64,000 bases of DNA from JALYNX01 sp963724825 (lineage in GTDB: Bacteria; Actinomycetota; Acidimicrobiia; Spongiisociales; ZC4RG35): assembly GCA_963724825.1 (NCBI GenBank), contig CAVRWT010000017.1:62001-126000 (forward strand), in the 5' to 3' direction. The notes beneath the pieces were generated by a model. It was not told where the DNA came from, did no database searches, and was given only the letters and a program-made list of their open reading frames with translations. The translations under genes were made by a program, and so were the position numbers. This document shows, in pieces, positions 19,022 through 28,868 of this stretch. How positions within the stretch are numbered: position 1 is the stretch's first letter; the number at the start of each line of letters is the position of its first letter.

Positions 19022-19074
19022 CCGGGCCTCGAGGAAGCTCGCCCGTCGGCCCAGACATCTGCGACACTGAATCA

Positions 19075-19500
19075 ATGGCCGGCGACCGCAAGCTCCCGGG
19101 GTGGTTGCTTCCAACGTTGGGAGTCCTCGTCGTGGTGGCACTGGTAGCGGCGGGCGTGCTCCGGGAAGCACCGGAACTCGATCCTTCAACCCCGGAAGGC
19201 ACCGTTCAGGCATACCTTCAAGCGGTGTTCGATGGCGACCAGGAGGCGGCGAACGCGCTCACCGAAGGTGAGTGTGACGCCAACCTGGGCCCGGGATCTC
19301 AGGTGGAAGGGGTGTCCGCCTCGCTGGAGAGCGTCGAGGGTGACGAGACCCAGGCCACCGTCGTGGTCAACATGAGTCAGCCAACTCAGGACCCGTTCGG
19401 TGGGCTCAGCGAGTGGCAGGAGTGGTTCAGCCTGCTGAACCACGACGGAACCTGGCTGATCCAGCAACCGGTCTGGCCGTATTACGCGGGCGAGTGCTGA
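19075..19500 (+). CDS. Small membrane-anchored hypothetical protein
   Basis: A 141-residue protein from ATG 19075. It has a short basic start (MAGDRKLPG), one hydrophobic helix at about residues 9-25, then an exported part. The segment STPEGTVQAYLQAVFDGDQEAA and the later EWQEWFSLLNHDGTWLIQQP resemble the NTF2-like/DUF4878 fold common in actinobacterial lipoproteins, though there is no lipobox Cys here. It ends four bases before the next gene, suggesting an operon. Specific function unknown. Confidence 0.65.
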   Translation: MAGDRKLPGWLLPTLGVLVVVALVAAGVLREAPELDPSTPEGTVQAYLQAVFDGDQEAANALTEGECDANLGPGSQVEGVSASLESVEGDETQATVVVNMSQPTQDPFGGLSEWQEWFSLLNHDGTWLIQQPVWPYYAGEC

Positions 19501-19504
19501 GCCA

Positions 19505-21150
19505 ATGACTTCTTCCATTTTCGCCGTTGTCGTCCTCATAGCCATCCTGGCCGGGGTTGGGCTTCTCATCTCGCGGCTCTGGCATCGCCATCCCGATCAG
19601 CCGGATCAGGAAGGCGTCGACATCCTGCCCTACCTGGTCCTCGCCATTGCGGTGGGCGTGGCCACCTTCTCATTGGCCAGATTGGCTCGCGCCGGGCTGG
19701 CCGGCGGTCAACTCGCCGGCGACAACACCAACGAGATCGCGGCAGCCCTCGCCGGACTGGTGGTGGCCTCGCCGATCGCCATCATCCTGTGGCGGCGACA
19801 GGCTCGACGGCGGAAGTTGCATCCATCGCTGCCGGGTTGGCCGGTGTACCTGGGTGCGATCGAGGCTGTCTTCCTAACCGCATTCTTCAGCAGTGTGAAC
19901 CAGGTCGCCCGGGCCTTGGCGGACTTCAGCGGAAGCGATCGGTGGACCAACCTCATCATTTACGGCGGGGTTGTGGTTTTCCACTGGTGGGCGGCTCGAC
20001 AGGATCCGCCGGCCGGCGACGCCGCCGAGCTGCCGAGGCTGATCGGCTCCGGAGTGTCGCTGATCGCCCTCACCATCGGCCTCCAAGGTGTGCTCACCTG
20101 GCTGTTTCAACGGGTCTACGAAGGGCGTGGTCACCGAGCCGGTTCTCAATCCTTCGTCACTCGACGACATCGCCCTCGCAACCAACCTCGCCCTCCTGAT
20201 CACCGCGGCCTTGGTCTGGGCTTGGAGGTGGCTGCCGGCCTGGGATGAGGAGCCGACCGTTCTCCGTTCCCTGTACCTCGGCGCCGCATCGGTGGCAGGC
20301 CTGGCCGACCGCGCCTCGGCCTCGGGATCGTGCTCGCGGGCCAGATCCTGGGTTTCGCAACTTCACCTGATGTGAATACGGCCAGCTATTTCTCGTCAAC
20401 GCCTGAGAGCGTGGCGGCGTTGCTCGTGGCAATCGCGGCGTGGATCCATCACCGGCGTCGCATGGGTGAGACCCGCAATCGCGGGGTGATCGGATACGGA
20501 TACTCGATGGCGGCCATCGGCCTCGGGGCCCTGGTCGGTGCCGGAACGGCGCTCGTGGCTTCGGTCTGGGATCAACCCCTCGCCGGGGATCCGACCAATC
20601 AAGGCCTGATCACGCTGGGCCTCACCGTGATCGTCGCCGGAGCGGTGTGGCATTACTTCTGGCGAGCAGGCGCAGAGGCATCGCGTGGAGGAAGTGCGGT
20701 CGATTCAGCGTCGGGTCTACCTCATAGGCATGGCGTTCATTCTCGGTCTTACCGCGGCAGGAGCACTGATCGCCGTCCTCTGGGTCGCGTTCCAGACGCT
20801 CCTCGGTGACACCGGACAGTCGAACACATCGTTGCCGACATCGGTCACCCTCACGGTCCTGGCCGGGATCGCCACCTGGCACCTTTTCACCGTGATCCGG
20901 GCCGACGGGCCGAGAGAGCGTGACCCCTGCCGGGGCCCCGTTCTCGGTCACCGTCATCTGCTCCCATCCCGGGCCCCTGGCGACGGCCTTGCCCAAGGAG
21001 GCCCGACTCCGGGTTCACTACCGGACCGACGGGCTCGGCGTCATCGACGATGCGATGGCCGCGCAGATCGTCGAAGCCGTGGCAGGCCGCCCTTCGTATG
21101 TCTGGGTCGACCAGGACGGATTCCGAACGGCGCCGATCCGGGTCGACTGA
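19505..21150 (+). CDS. Polytopic membrane protein, DUF5671-like repeats, multiple frameshifts
   Basis: ATG 19505 opens a long hydrophobic protein that must be read across frames. Shifts fall near 20130, 20310, 20690 and 20920 and each joins hydrophobic segments of the same style. The repeating unit is a four-helix bundle with segments such as RRVYLIGMAFILGLTAAGAL and DILPYLVLAIAVGVATFSLA, which looks like tandem DUF5671 domains. The end is soluble (GAPFSVTVICSHPG to WVDQDGFRTAPIRVD) and stops at 21150. Merged length is about 545 residues with a dozen or more helices. I do not know its function. Four shifts in one gene are probably sequence errors. Confidence 0.55.
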
Positions 21151-21188
21151 TTCGGCAATGACCCGGGCGTCTGGAACCATCCCGGTCC

Positions 21189-21759
21189 GTGACCTGGCTC
21201 GTCGACAAGGTGTTGAGGCTCAGAGGCTGGAGGTTCACCGGGGAGCTTCCAGACCTCCCCAAGGTGATCGTCATCGGCGCCCCGCACACCACCAACTGGG
21301 ATTTCATCCTCTTCCTCGGGGCCTTGCATCACTATCGGATGAAGGCATCCTTCATCGGCAAGCACACCCTGTTCCGCTGGCCGTTCGGCTACTTCTTCCG
21401 ATGGCTTGGCGGGATCCCGGTCGACCGCTCCAAACCTGGAGGGCTGGTGCAAGCAGGTGGTCGACGCGATCAGGGCCTCTGACCACATGATTCTGGTCAT
21501 GGCCCCGGAAGGAACCAGGAAGGCAGCCACGTATTGGAAGTCTGGCTTTCTCCAGATCGCAGCGGGTGCCGAAGTCCCGATCGTCCTCGCCTACGTCGAC
21601 TATCCCAACAAACGCGTGGGGATGGGCCCCCTGGTCTCGTACGAGGGTGACGCCTCATCGTTCATGGACCAGGCTCGCCTCTTCTACGCCGACAAAGTGG
21701 GGCGCCACCCGGAGGGGAAGGGCCCGGTTGCGATTCGGGAGGAGACGGAGCCCTCCTAG
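21189..21759 (+). CDS. PlsC-like lysophospholipid acyltransferase family protein, one frameshift
   Basis: GTG 21189 gives VTWLVDKVLRLRGWRFTGE, a usual start for the short acyltransferase group. The motif HTTNWD (about residues 35-40) is the HX4D catalytic box. The frame shifts near 21445; the second frame has MAPEGTRK, the EGTR acyl-acceptor motif, then SGFLQIAAGAEVPIVLAYVD. Total is about 190 residues, shorter than PlsC proper but normal for this group. The gene ends on a CTAG shared with the convergent ligase gene. Expected to acylate lysophosphatidic acid or a related lipid at the membrane; substrate unproven. Confidence 0.78.
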
Positions 21760-23256
21760 TCGGCCATCCGCTTGAGGGCGGATCGATCCACCTTCCCCAG
21801 GTGGGTCTGCGGAAGCCGATCGACGAAGTAGACGCGGCGCGGGTGCTTGTACGGCTCGAGGTGGGAGAGCACCCAATCGATCAATTCCTGCTCCCCGACT
21901 TCTTCGGCGACGACGAATGCGACCGGTTTGGACAGGCCGTCGGAGTCGTTGACGACTACGACGGCGCATTCCCTGACAGCCTCGTGGTCGAGGAGCGTCG
22001 ACTCCACCTCCTGGGGCCGGAACCACTTGCCTTTCACCTTGATGGCGTCATCGGCTCGTCCCCGGTGAGTCACGTAACCGTCCTCGTCGATGGAGACCAG
22101 GTCCCCACCGACGAACCACTCCCCTCGAAAGGCCTCGTCCGTCTTCTCCGGATCCTCCCAATAGCCGGGCCCGAGAGACTCGCCCTTCACCCACAGGCGC
22201 CCCACCTCGCCCGCGGCCACCTCGTTTCCGTCCTCGTCGCACGCCTTGATCTCGAACCCGGGGACCACCTTGCCCAGAGTCCCAGGACGGACATCACCGA
22301 GGGTGTTCGAGACGAAGATGTGCCACATCTCGGCGGTGCCGAGGCCATCGAGAAGCTCGACGCCATAGCGCTCCTTCCAGCGGTGGTACAGCGTCTCCGG
22401 AAGGGCCTCGCCGGCCGTCGTCGCGAAGCGAAGCGACCCCAGCTCAACCTGCGAAGCGTGTGGATCGGACAGCTGCTGGTTCACCGCGGACGGGACCGTC
22501 ACCAGCACGGTGGCGCGGTGCCGCCCGATGCGCTCAACGATGGCGTCAGGGGTCGGTGGCCCCGGAAAGAGGACTGTGGAGGCACCGACCGAGAGCGGGA
22601 AGAAGAGATTCGATCCGGTGGCGTATCCGAAGAAGAGCTTGGGCACGGCAATCGTGACGTCGTCCCCGGTGAGACCCAACGCACCCTGCCCGTAGAGCCG
22701 GGTGGTATTGGCCAGGCTGCGGTGGCTCTGCGGCACCGCCTTGGGGGCCCCGGTCGTGCCCCCGGAAAAGAGCCACAGGGCCGGGTCCGCGGCCGCGGTG
22801 TCGAAGGTGTCGATGTCGCTTCCCGACAGCTCCATGCCCTCGTCGATCGCCAGCTCGCGCGGTTGCCACCCTCCCGCTGTCGTTGCCTCGCGGAACTGGC
22901 TGAGATGGTCGAGGTGAACGATGGCTGCCGCGGCCCGGGAGGTTCGGATGATCGCCGCCATCGCCTCGAGGGTGAGGCCAGGATTGACCATGATCGCCAC
23001 CGCCGCCAATGCGGAACACACCAAACAGGGCGGCGACATAGGCGAGCCCGTCGGGGAGGATGATCAAGACCCGGTCCTGATGTCCGAGTCCGAGCTCGGC
23101 CAGCATGGCCCCCAATGTCGAGGCCGCCCTGTCAACCTCCTCATAGGTCACCGAGCGGTCGTCGAGACGGAGGGCGATTGCGCTGTCCAGACCCTCCTCG
23201 AGTCGATCCCGCAACAGGAATCGGTCCACGTTGAGACGCTCGGGCCACGGGTTCAC
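21756..23256 (-). CDS. Benzoate-CoA ligase family acyl-CoA synthetase, one frameshift
   Basis: An ANL-superfamily adenylating enzyme of about 500 residues. ATG 23256 opens MNPWPERLNVDRFLLRDRLE, and the frame shifts near 23005 within FRIGG. The second frame has the P-loop SGGTTGAPKAVPQSH, LFFGYATGSNLFFPLSVGAS typical of benzoate/4-hydroxybenzoate-CoA ligases, DGLGTAEMWHIFVSN, and the C-terminal GRADDAIKVKGKWFRPQEVE hinge and LGKVDRSALK with the catalytic Lys. It converts an aromatic acid to its CoA thioester in the cytoplasm. With tryptophan 2,3-dioxygenase and a kynureninase-like gene nearby, anthranilate is a plausible substrate, but this is inference. Confidence 0.82.
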
Positions 23257-23292
23257 GAATGGCGAACCTAGTCGGCACTACGGTCATCTCCG

Positions 23293-24089
23293 GTGAGAAT
23301 CGCTCTGGTCACCGGGCCCTCCTCGGGGATTGGCCGCTCCACGGCCCTCGCCCTATCCAGGCTGGGATTCCACATCGTCGCCGCCGGTCGATCGCCGGAA
23401 AGGACCCAGGCTGTGATCGATCAGATCAGCGATGAGGGTGGGTCCGCCGAGTACCTCCGTCTGGACCTGGGGTCGCTCAAGTCGGTGGAGGAGGCCGCGG
23501 TCGCCTTTGTCGAGAGTGGGCGACCTCTGCACGTCCTGGTCAACAACGCCGGGGTCGGCGCCACCAACGGTGTGACCGAGGACGGATTCGAAATTCATTG
23601 GGGTGTGAACCATCTCGGGCATTTCCTGCTCACCAGCCAACTGGCGCCGGCGTTGGTCGAGCGGTCACGCGTGGTGACGGTCTCGAGTGATTGGCATTAT
23701 CGAGCCCGAAACCTGCACCTGGAGCGGGTGCGGGGACGGGGTTGGGTGCCGTTCGGCCTCGGCTACTACGCCACGACCAAGACGGCCAACATCCTGTTCA
23801 CCCGTGAACTGGCTCGCCGCCATCCCGAGTGGGACTGCCACGCCGTACACCCCGGGCTGACCGACACCGACCTCATCCCATGGGGAGTGCGACTGGTGGC
23901 CGGGAGAGACGTTGCTCACGCCGGAGGAAGCCGCTGACACGGTCGTTTGGTGCGCCACCTCAGACGAGGTGGCCGGTCAATCGGGCCTCTACTACGCCCG
24001 GCGTCAGATTCATCTCGCATCCCCACTCGCCACCGACGACGACCTGGCCGCCGAGCTGTGGGACAGGTCGGTGGATGGCGGCAGGCTGA
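23293..24089 (+). CDS. Short-chain dehydrogenase/reductase, frameshifted near the C-terminus
   Basis: GTG 23293 starts the Rossmann motif VTGPSSGIGRSTAL directly. Other SDR elements are the NNAG loop (VNNAGVGATNG), the Ser in TVSSDWHYRA, and YYATTKTAN, the YxxxK catalytic pair. This set is typical of the retinol dehydrogenase/WWOX-like SDR group of about 270-300 residues. Near 23905 the frame breaks and resumes with LLTPEEAADTVVWCATSDEV and GQSGLYYARRQ. The exact end is uncertain between 24089 and 24093. Substrate cannot be predicted. It is 43 bases upstream of tryptophan dioxygenase on the same strand. Confidence 0.78.
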
Positions 24090-24132
24090 GTAGCCCGGCG
24101 GCAGCACCGGCGAGAAAGGTAACTTCCCTTTC

Positions 24133-25218
24133 ATGCCGGACCAGAACCTCTACTACGGCGATTACCTCCAACTCGACAAGCTCCTCTCCGCCCAAGCGCT
24201 CGAAAGCGAGCGAGCTGGGAAGACGGTCCATGACGAGATGCTCTTCGTGATCGTCCATCAGGCGTATGAGCTCTGGTTCAAGCAGATCCTCTGGGAGCTC
24301 GATGATCTGCTCCTCATCTTCGGCAGAGACCTGCTGGACGAGCAGGACATGGGCATCGCGGTGAGCCGGCTCCGCCGAATCGTCGAGATCCAGACCGTCC
24401 TCATCCAACAGGTCGCCGTGCTGGAGACGATGACCCCACTCGACTTTCTCGACTTTCGGGACCACCTGTTCCCGGCGTCCGGCTTCCAATCGGCCCAGTT
24501 CAGGCTGGTCGAGAACAAGCTCGGGATGCGACCCGAAGACCGCCTCATGCTGGCTGGGGCCACTTATACCGCCAGATTCACACCGAAGGACCGGGAGACG
24601 GTCGAGTCCGTATCGGGCGATCCCTCTCTGTTCGACCTGGTCGAGCAATGGCTGGAGCGGACTCCGTTCCTGGAAAGCGGTGGCTTCCAGTTCCGCGATG
24701 CCTTCCAAGCGGCGGTGCGGGAACGACTCGAGGCGGATCGCGAGGTGGTTGCAGCCAACCCCAACCTGACCACGGCCGAGCGCGAGGCTCAGTTGAAGGA
24801 GTTCGCTCTCACGATGGAGGCCTACGAGGCCCTCTTTGACGAAGCGAAGCACCTGGAGCAACAGAAGGCGGGTCGACGGCGATTGAGCCATCGCGCCTTT
24901 CAGGCCGCCCTCTTCATCAACCTCTATCGAGACCAGCCCGCTCTCCACGAGCCCTATCAGATGCTGGAGCTGCTGATGGACATCGACGAGGGATTCACGG
25001 CATGGCGTCATCGCCACGCCCAGATGGCACTGCGCATGATCGGGCGTCGCATCGGGACCGGAGGCTCCGCCGGTGCCAAATACCTGGAGAAGTCGGCCGA
25101 GCGAAGCCGGGTCTTCGGGGACCTGTTCGACCTCTCGACCTTCCTCATTCCCAGGGAGAGCAGGCCACCTCTACCCCGCGACATCGTGGAGGCAATGAGA
25201 TTCCGGTATCAGGGATGA
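24133..25218 (+). CDS. Tryptophan 2,3-dioxygenase
   Basis: A heme enzyme that opens the indole ring of L-tryptophan to N-formylkynurenine. The 361-residue protein is intact and has YGDYLQLDKLLSAQ, VIVHQAYELWFKQILWELD with the distal His, METMTPLDFLDFRDHLFPASG-like LETMTPLDFLDF, FRLVENKLG, and a C-terminal HRHAQMALRMIG with the heme-ligating His region and GTGGSAGAKYLEKS. At 361 residues it is longer than the 280-residue proteobacterial KynA and closer to the eukaryote-like TDO length. ATG 24133 follows an AAAGG site. It is coupled by ATGA to the kynureninase-like gene. Confidence 0.92.
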   Translation: MPDQNLYYGDYLQLDKLLSAQALESERAGKTVHDEMLFVIVHQAYELWFKQILWELDDLLLIFGRDLLDEQDMGIAVSRLRRIVEIQTVLIQQVAVLETMTPLDFLDFRDHLFPASGFQSAQFRLVENKLGMRPEDRLMLAGATYTARFTPKDRETVESVSGDPSLFDLVEQWLERTPFLESGGFQFRDAFQAAVRERLEADREVVAANPNLTTAEREAQLKEFALTMEAYEALFDEAKHLEQQKAGRRRLSHRAFQAALFINLYRDQPALHEPYQMLELLMDIDEGFTAWRHRHAQMALRMIGRRIGTGGSAGAKYLEKSAERSRVFGDLFDLSTFLIPRESRPPLPRDIVEAMRFRYQG

Positions 25219-26348
25219 ACCTGAAACCGGGCTTCTCACGGTTTCTCGGAGCGGTGCCGGATCGTCTCCATTTCGCGGCCCATTCCCATCACCCGTGGCC
25301 AGACGTCTCCTTTGACGCCCAGCAGGAAGCGTGGATGGACGCGGCGCGACTCATGGACGACAAGTGGGAGCTCGTATTCGGGACCGTGATCCCCGAGACC
25401 CAGCAGATGGTCGCCTCGGTCCTCGGTCTCGCCGACCCGACCACCATCACTTTCGGTCCCAACACTCACGACTTCCTCACCAGGATCTTCTCCTGCCTCG
25501 AGCCCCCGGTCCGGATCCTCACCACGGACGCCGAATTTCACTCCTTCAATCGCCAATCACGGCGTTGGGAGGAAGCAGGCCTCGCCATCGTGGACCGAAT
25601 CCCGGCCGAGCCATTCGACACCTTCGCCGATCGCTTCACCCGGGAGGCGAGAGCAGGGGTCCACGACCTCATCTACCTGAGCCAGGTGCTCTTCGACTCG
25701 GGGTTTGTGGTCCCCGACATCGATCGGGTGGTGTCCGCCGTCTCGGAAGATCGTGCCTTCGTTGTCATCGACGGCTATCACGCCTTCATGGCCCGCCCCA
25801 CCAATGTCGGTGCCATCCAGGACCGGGTCTTCTTCCTGGCAGGCGGTTACAAGTACGCCATGGCCGGCGAGGGGGCTTGCTTTCTCCACTCGCCACCCGG
25901 CTACGGGCCCCGGCCCGTCGACACCGGGTGGTACGCCGGTTTCGGCCAACTGGAGAGCGGGGTCAGTGGCCGAATCCCCTACTCCGACGACGGCTCGAGA
26001 TTCGCCGGTGCCACCTACGACGTGTCCGGCATCTACCGGATGCGGGCCGTGCAGTCATGGCTCTCTGAAATGGGGGTCACAGTTGGGGACATCCACGCCC
26101 ACGTCGCAGGTCTTCAGGAGCACCTGTTGGCATCGGGCACCCTGCCCGGCGAGCTGATCCCACCGCAGCCGGCCGAGAGGGGGAACTTCCTGACCGTCAG
26201 ATCCGATCACGCCGGTGACGTCTACCAGGCGCTTCATGAGCGGAGTGTCATCACTGACTACCGGGCCGACCGACTGCGCATCGGCTTTGGCATCTATCAC
26301 GATGAGGACGACGTCGACCGCCTGGCGTCGGTGTTGGCCGAGCTCTAG
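25215..26348 (+). CDS. Kynureninase-like class V aminotransferase-fold PLP enzyme
   Basis: A 377-residue PLP enzyme whose ATG 25215 overlaps the dioxygenase stop. The N-terminus VPDRLHFAAHSHHPWPDVSF and the substrate region FGPNTHDFLTRIF match kynureninase-like members of the class V family. VIDGYHAFMA carries the PLP-binding Asp and His, and AGGYKYAMAGEGACFLHSP holds the Schiff-base Lys. The length is below canonical kynureninase (about 415) and several kynurenine-contact residues cannot be confirmed by eye. Coupling to tryptophan dioxygenase supports kynurenine cleavage to anthranilate and alanine. Kynurenine formamidase is not in the window. Confidence 0.78.
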   Translation: MNLKPGFSRFLGAVPDRLHFAAHSHHPWPDVSFDAQQEAWMDAARLMDDKWELVFGTVIPETQQMVASVLGLADPTTITFGPNTHDFLTRIFSCLEPPVRILTTDAEFHSFNRQSRRWEEAGLAIVDRIPAEPFDTFADRFTREARAGVHDLIYLSQVLFDSGFVVPDIDRVVSAVSEDRAFVVIDGYHAFMARPTNVGAIQDRVFFLAGGYKYAMAGEGACFLHSPPGYGPRPVDTGWYAGFGQLESGVSGRIPYSDDGSRFAGATYDVSGIYRMRAVQSWLSEMGVTVGDIHAHVAGLQEHLLASGTLPGELIPPQPAERGNFLTVRSDHAGDVYQALHERSVITDYRADRLRIGFGIYHDEDDVDRLASVLAEL

Positions 26349-26749
26349 TCGGAGCCGATCACCGCGACGCCCACCAGCTCCACCACAGAGCGGGCATCGA
26401 AGAGCTCGGAGACGCCGATGAGGGCCATCGGCGGGAAGTGGCGGCCAAACACCTCCCGGTAGGCGGCCCCGATCGGGCCCAGGTTCTCCCGATAGGTGCC
26501 GAGCTCGCTCGTGTAGATGGTGAGCGAGACGAGGTCGTCAGGCTGTCCCCCCGCTTCCTCGATAACGCGGGCCATCGCCTGACACGCCCGGGCGAATTGT
26601 TCGACCAGCCCGTCATCGATGCTCAAATCAGGATGATGACCGGTCTGCCCGGCGATGTGGAGAGTCCGGCCGGACTTCGCCAACGCACCATGGGAAAAGC
26701 CATATGGCGGGGTCAGGTCGTCGGGGTTGAAAAGGTCATGACCGCTCAT
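26345..26749 (-). CDS. RidA/YjgF family protein
   Basis: A 134-residue member of the RidA (YjgF/YER057c/UK114) family of enamine/imine deaminases. The start is ATG 26749, which overlaps the enoyl-CoA hydratase stop. Characteristic parts are HIAGQTGHHPD, the helix QFARACQAMARVIEEAGG, SLTIYTSELG and PPMALIGVSELFDARSVVELVGVAV. The Arg and final Glu region of the active site is kept. In some aromatic pathways RidA-type proteins act as 2-aminomuconate deaminases, which would fit tryptophan breakdown here; general detoxification of 2-aminoacrylate is the alternative. Its stop shares a CTAG with the kynureninase-like gene. Confidence 0.82.
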   Translation of the reverse strand: MSGHDLFNPDDLTPPYGFSHGALAKSGRTLHIAGQTGHHPDLSIDDGLVEQFARACQAMARVIEEAGGQPDDLVSLTIYTSELGTYRENLGPIGAAYREVFGRHFPPMALIGVSELFDARSVVELVGVAVIGSD

Positions 26750-27573
26750 CGGCCCTCCCAAACCGGCGGTCTCTTCCCGGTGAACGCCTCGTAGAACTCG
26801 GCATGGTCCCTGGTGGTCATCAAGAGCGCCTGGGTGTATGCCTCCAACTCGATCGCCGAGGCCAGATCCATGTCGAGCTCCCGGCCGATCAGGACCTTGG
26901 TAGCTCCGAATGCCAGCGTCGGGCCGTCGGCGAGACGCCTCGCCAGAGCCGCCACCTCGGCGGCCAGGTCGCCATCAGCAACGACCTTCGAGGCAAGACC
27001 GAGGCCCACTGCGGCCTCAGCCTCGACTTTCTCCCCGAGAAGCAACATTTCGGTGGCCCGACCGAGACCAACCACCCTGGGAAGGAGGTAGGCCGATCCC
27101 ATGTCTGCTCCAGCAAGCCCAACCTTGGTGAACAGGAACTGGAACGAACCCGACTCCGCCATGATCCGGAGGTCTGCGGCGAGGGCGATGACTGCCCCCG
27201 CACCGGCAGCAACTCCATTGACCGCCGCAATCACCGGAATCGGGAGCCGCCGGATCCGCTCGACGACAGCGCCGGTCATGCGGGTGAATTCGAGAAGGCC
27301 CTTTGAGTCCATTTGCAGCAGCTGGGCGATGATCTCATCGACATCACCGCCGGAGCAGAACCCGCGGCCTTTCCCGGTGATCACCAGTACGGAGACATCC
27401 TCCCGATGCTCGAGCTCGCTGAGCAGATCGCGGAGATCCGCATAGACCTCAAAGGTCAGTGCATTCAGCCGTTCTGGGCGGTTGAAGGTGACTGAGGCCA
27501 CCCCCATATCGATCTCGAAATCGAAGTGATCCCAGGACTCGGTGAAAGCCGCGGAGGCTCGGTGCGGGCTCAA
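26746..27573 (-). CDS. Enoyl-CoA hydratase/isomerase family protein
   Basis: An intact 275-residue crotonase-fold protein. It shows VTFNRPERLNALTFEVY, the oxyanion-hole segments KGRGFCSGGDVDEI and NGVAAGAGAVIALAADLRI, and KVGLAGADMGSAYLLPRVVG. The usual first catalytic Glu position reads Ala-Asp (LAGADMGS), so it may be an isomerase or a different crotonase rather than a hydratase. It lies six bases after the heme-copper-oxidase-like gene and overlaps the RidA gene. Likely acts in CoA-thioester breakdown together with the nearby ligase and acyl-CoA dehydrogenase. Confidence 0.85.
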   Translation of the reverse strand: MSPHRASAAFTESWDHFDFEIDMGVASVTFNRPERLNALTFEVYADLRDLLSELEHREDVSVLVITGKGRGFCSGGDVDEIIAQLLQMDSKGLLEFTRMTGAVVERIRRLPIPVIAAVNGVAAGAGAVIALAADLRIMAESGSFQFLFTKVGLAGADMGSAYLLPRVVGLGRATEMLLLGEKVEAEAAVGLGLASKVVADGDLAAEVAALARRLADGPTLAFGATKVLIGRELDMDLASAIELEAYTQALLMTTRDHAEFYEAFTGKRPPVWEGR

Positions 27574-27579
27574 GCTTGG

Positions 27580-28773
27580 TCAGACCGTCACTTCGGAGGG
27601 TTGGGCGTCCTTGGCGGTGAGATAGGTGAAGATCCCATAGAGGAGTGCGAGCCCGAGGATTGGGGTGAAGATCCGCTTCAGAGTGGCGTTCTGGGCCACG
27701 AGACCTGCGACGAAGCCGGCTATGCCGACATTGGTGCCCCAGAAGATGACCCGGTTCGCACTCTCCGAGACGTTCGAAGCGACAGCCATCATCGCAAAGA
27801 TCAGGTTGGTCACCACCAGGATGAAGTTCACGTGGTCCAACGCGATCAGCCAATGTTCGATCTCCTCGAACTCGGCCCCTCCAACGAACAGAGAGACCAC
27901 ATAGGCAAGCAGCCCGATCCCCACCAACAGGCCGATCACTGAAACCCGCGGCATCGCCTCGACGATCGATCCACCCCATTGCGATGGCGCCAGGAAGTGG
28001 CGCAGCCTCACCAGGAGGATGACGAGGCCGATGACCTCCAGAGGAACGTTGAGTTGGAGCAGCATCTCGTTGTCGACGAGAAAGCCGATGAGCCCGAGCA
28101 CACCGGCCAGGAAGATCAGGGTCATCTGGATCATCCCGGCCCGCGACTCGGAGAGCTTGGGGACCGAGCCCTTGCGTATCAACCACTCGACCAGCGCAAC
28201 GGCGGCGAGAACCACATAGCCGATCACCATCGCAGCCGGGTGGGCCGACCCGAGGCGATCGGCGTTCTCGGCAGCAACGACCTCAGTTCCGGCCAGTTGG
28301 AGGCCGAGCAGGACACCGAGTACTGCCCCAATCACCAGGAACAGAAGGGCAAGAGCCAGTCCGTACTCCGCCACATCCCAGCTCTCCCCCCTCTTGTGAC
28401 GGAGGGCCCAGACAAACATCCACACCATGGCGATGAAGGCCAGGGTGCCCCCGATCGGCCTTTGAATGGTCTCCTCGATGTTGAGGATGTCGCCCGACCA
28501 GAAGGCCAATACGTAGAGGGCAAGGGCGACGATCGAGAAGTTGGCGAGGGTGCCCGACGACTTGTCGTCAGGTGAGCCAAACATCCAGATGGCTCCACCG
28601 AAGATCGACAGGGTGATCCACCCCAGGGTCCCGGCGTGCACATGAGTGAGCAGTGTGTTCCTCGGAGGCTCCCAGACATCGGTCCCGTTGAGGATCCCGA
28701 TCACGACTGTGATGACGAAGATGATGAGTGCCGCCCGAAATAGATTTCGGACACCCGTTGGAGCTGTTCCCAT
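27580..28773 (-). CDS. Heme-copper oxidase subunit I-like polytopic membrane protein
   Basis: A 397-residue protein with about 12 predicted transmembrane helices. The second helix begins THVHAGTLGWITLSIFGG, which resembles the helix II heme-ligand region of cbb3/NorB-type subunit I. HPAAMVIGYVVLAAVALVEW and ALDHVNFILVVTNLIF add other intramembrane His residues. It is shorter than a true subunit I (about 470-550) and lacks a clear copper-site His pair, and no subunit II or III is adjacent. It may be a heme-binding relative with another role. It leads a possible operon with the crotonase and RidA genes. Confidence 0.6.
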   Translation of the reverse strand: MGTAPTGVRNLFRAALIIFVITVVIGILNGTDVWEPPRNTLLTHVHAGTLGWITLSIFGGAIWMFGSPDDKSSGTLANFSIVALALYVLAFWSGDILNIEETIQRPIGGTLAFIAMVWMFVWALRHKRGESWDVAEYGLALALLFLVIGAVLGVLLGLQLAGTEVVAAENADRLGSAHPAAMVIGYVVLAAVALVEWLIRKGSVPKLSESRAGMIQMTLIFLAGVLGLIGFLVDNEMLLQLNVPLEVIGLVILLVRLRHFLAPSQWGGSIVEAMPRVSVIGLLVGIGLLAYVVSLFVGGAEFEEIEHWLIALDHVNFILVVTNLIFAMMAVASNVSESANRVIFWGTNVGIAGFVAGLVAQNATLKRIFTPILGLALLYGIFTYLTAKDAQPSEVTV

Positions 28774-28868
28774 TTACTGCCTCGTGTCGCTGCGACCGGC
28801 ATTATGACGGCGAGGACCGGGACACTGCGGGCTGAATCGACCCGATGTCGGTAACTTGAGCCGTGCCC

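Larger units (their letters stand above)
17537..19028. repeat. Tandem near-repeat, right copy (truncated purH, purN, rhodanese)
   Basis: Second copy of the 15956-17447 block, about 94 percent identical in the part compared by eye. It joins the downstream gene at 19075, whereas the left copy joins full-length purH. The arrangement is what a tandem duplication, or a join of two strain haplotypes in assembly, would give. Confidence 0.93.

Noticed and set aside
21801..23063. 420-codon open frame on the plus strand
   Set aside because: Antisense to the acyl-CoA ligase, whose motifs are all in place on the minus strand.
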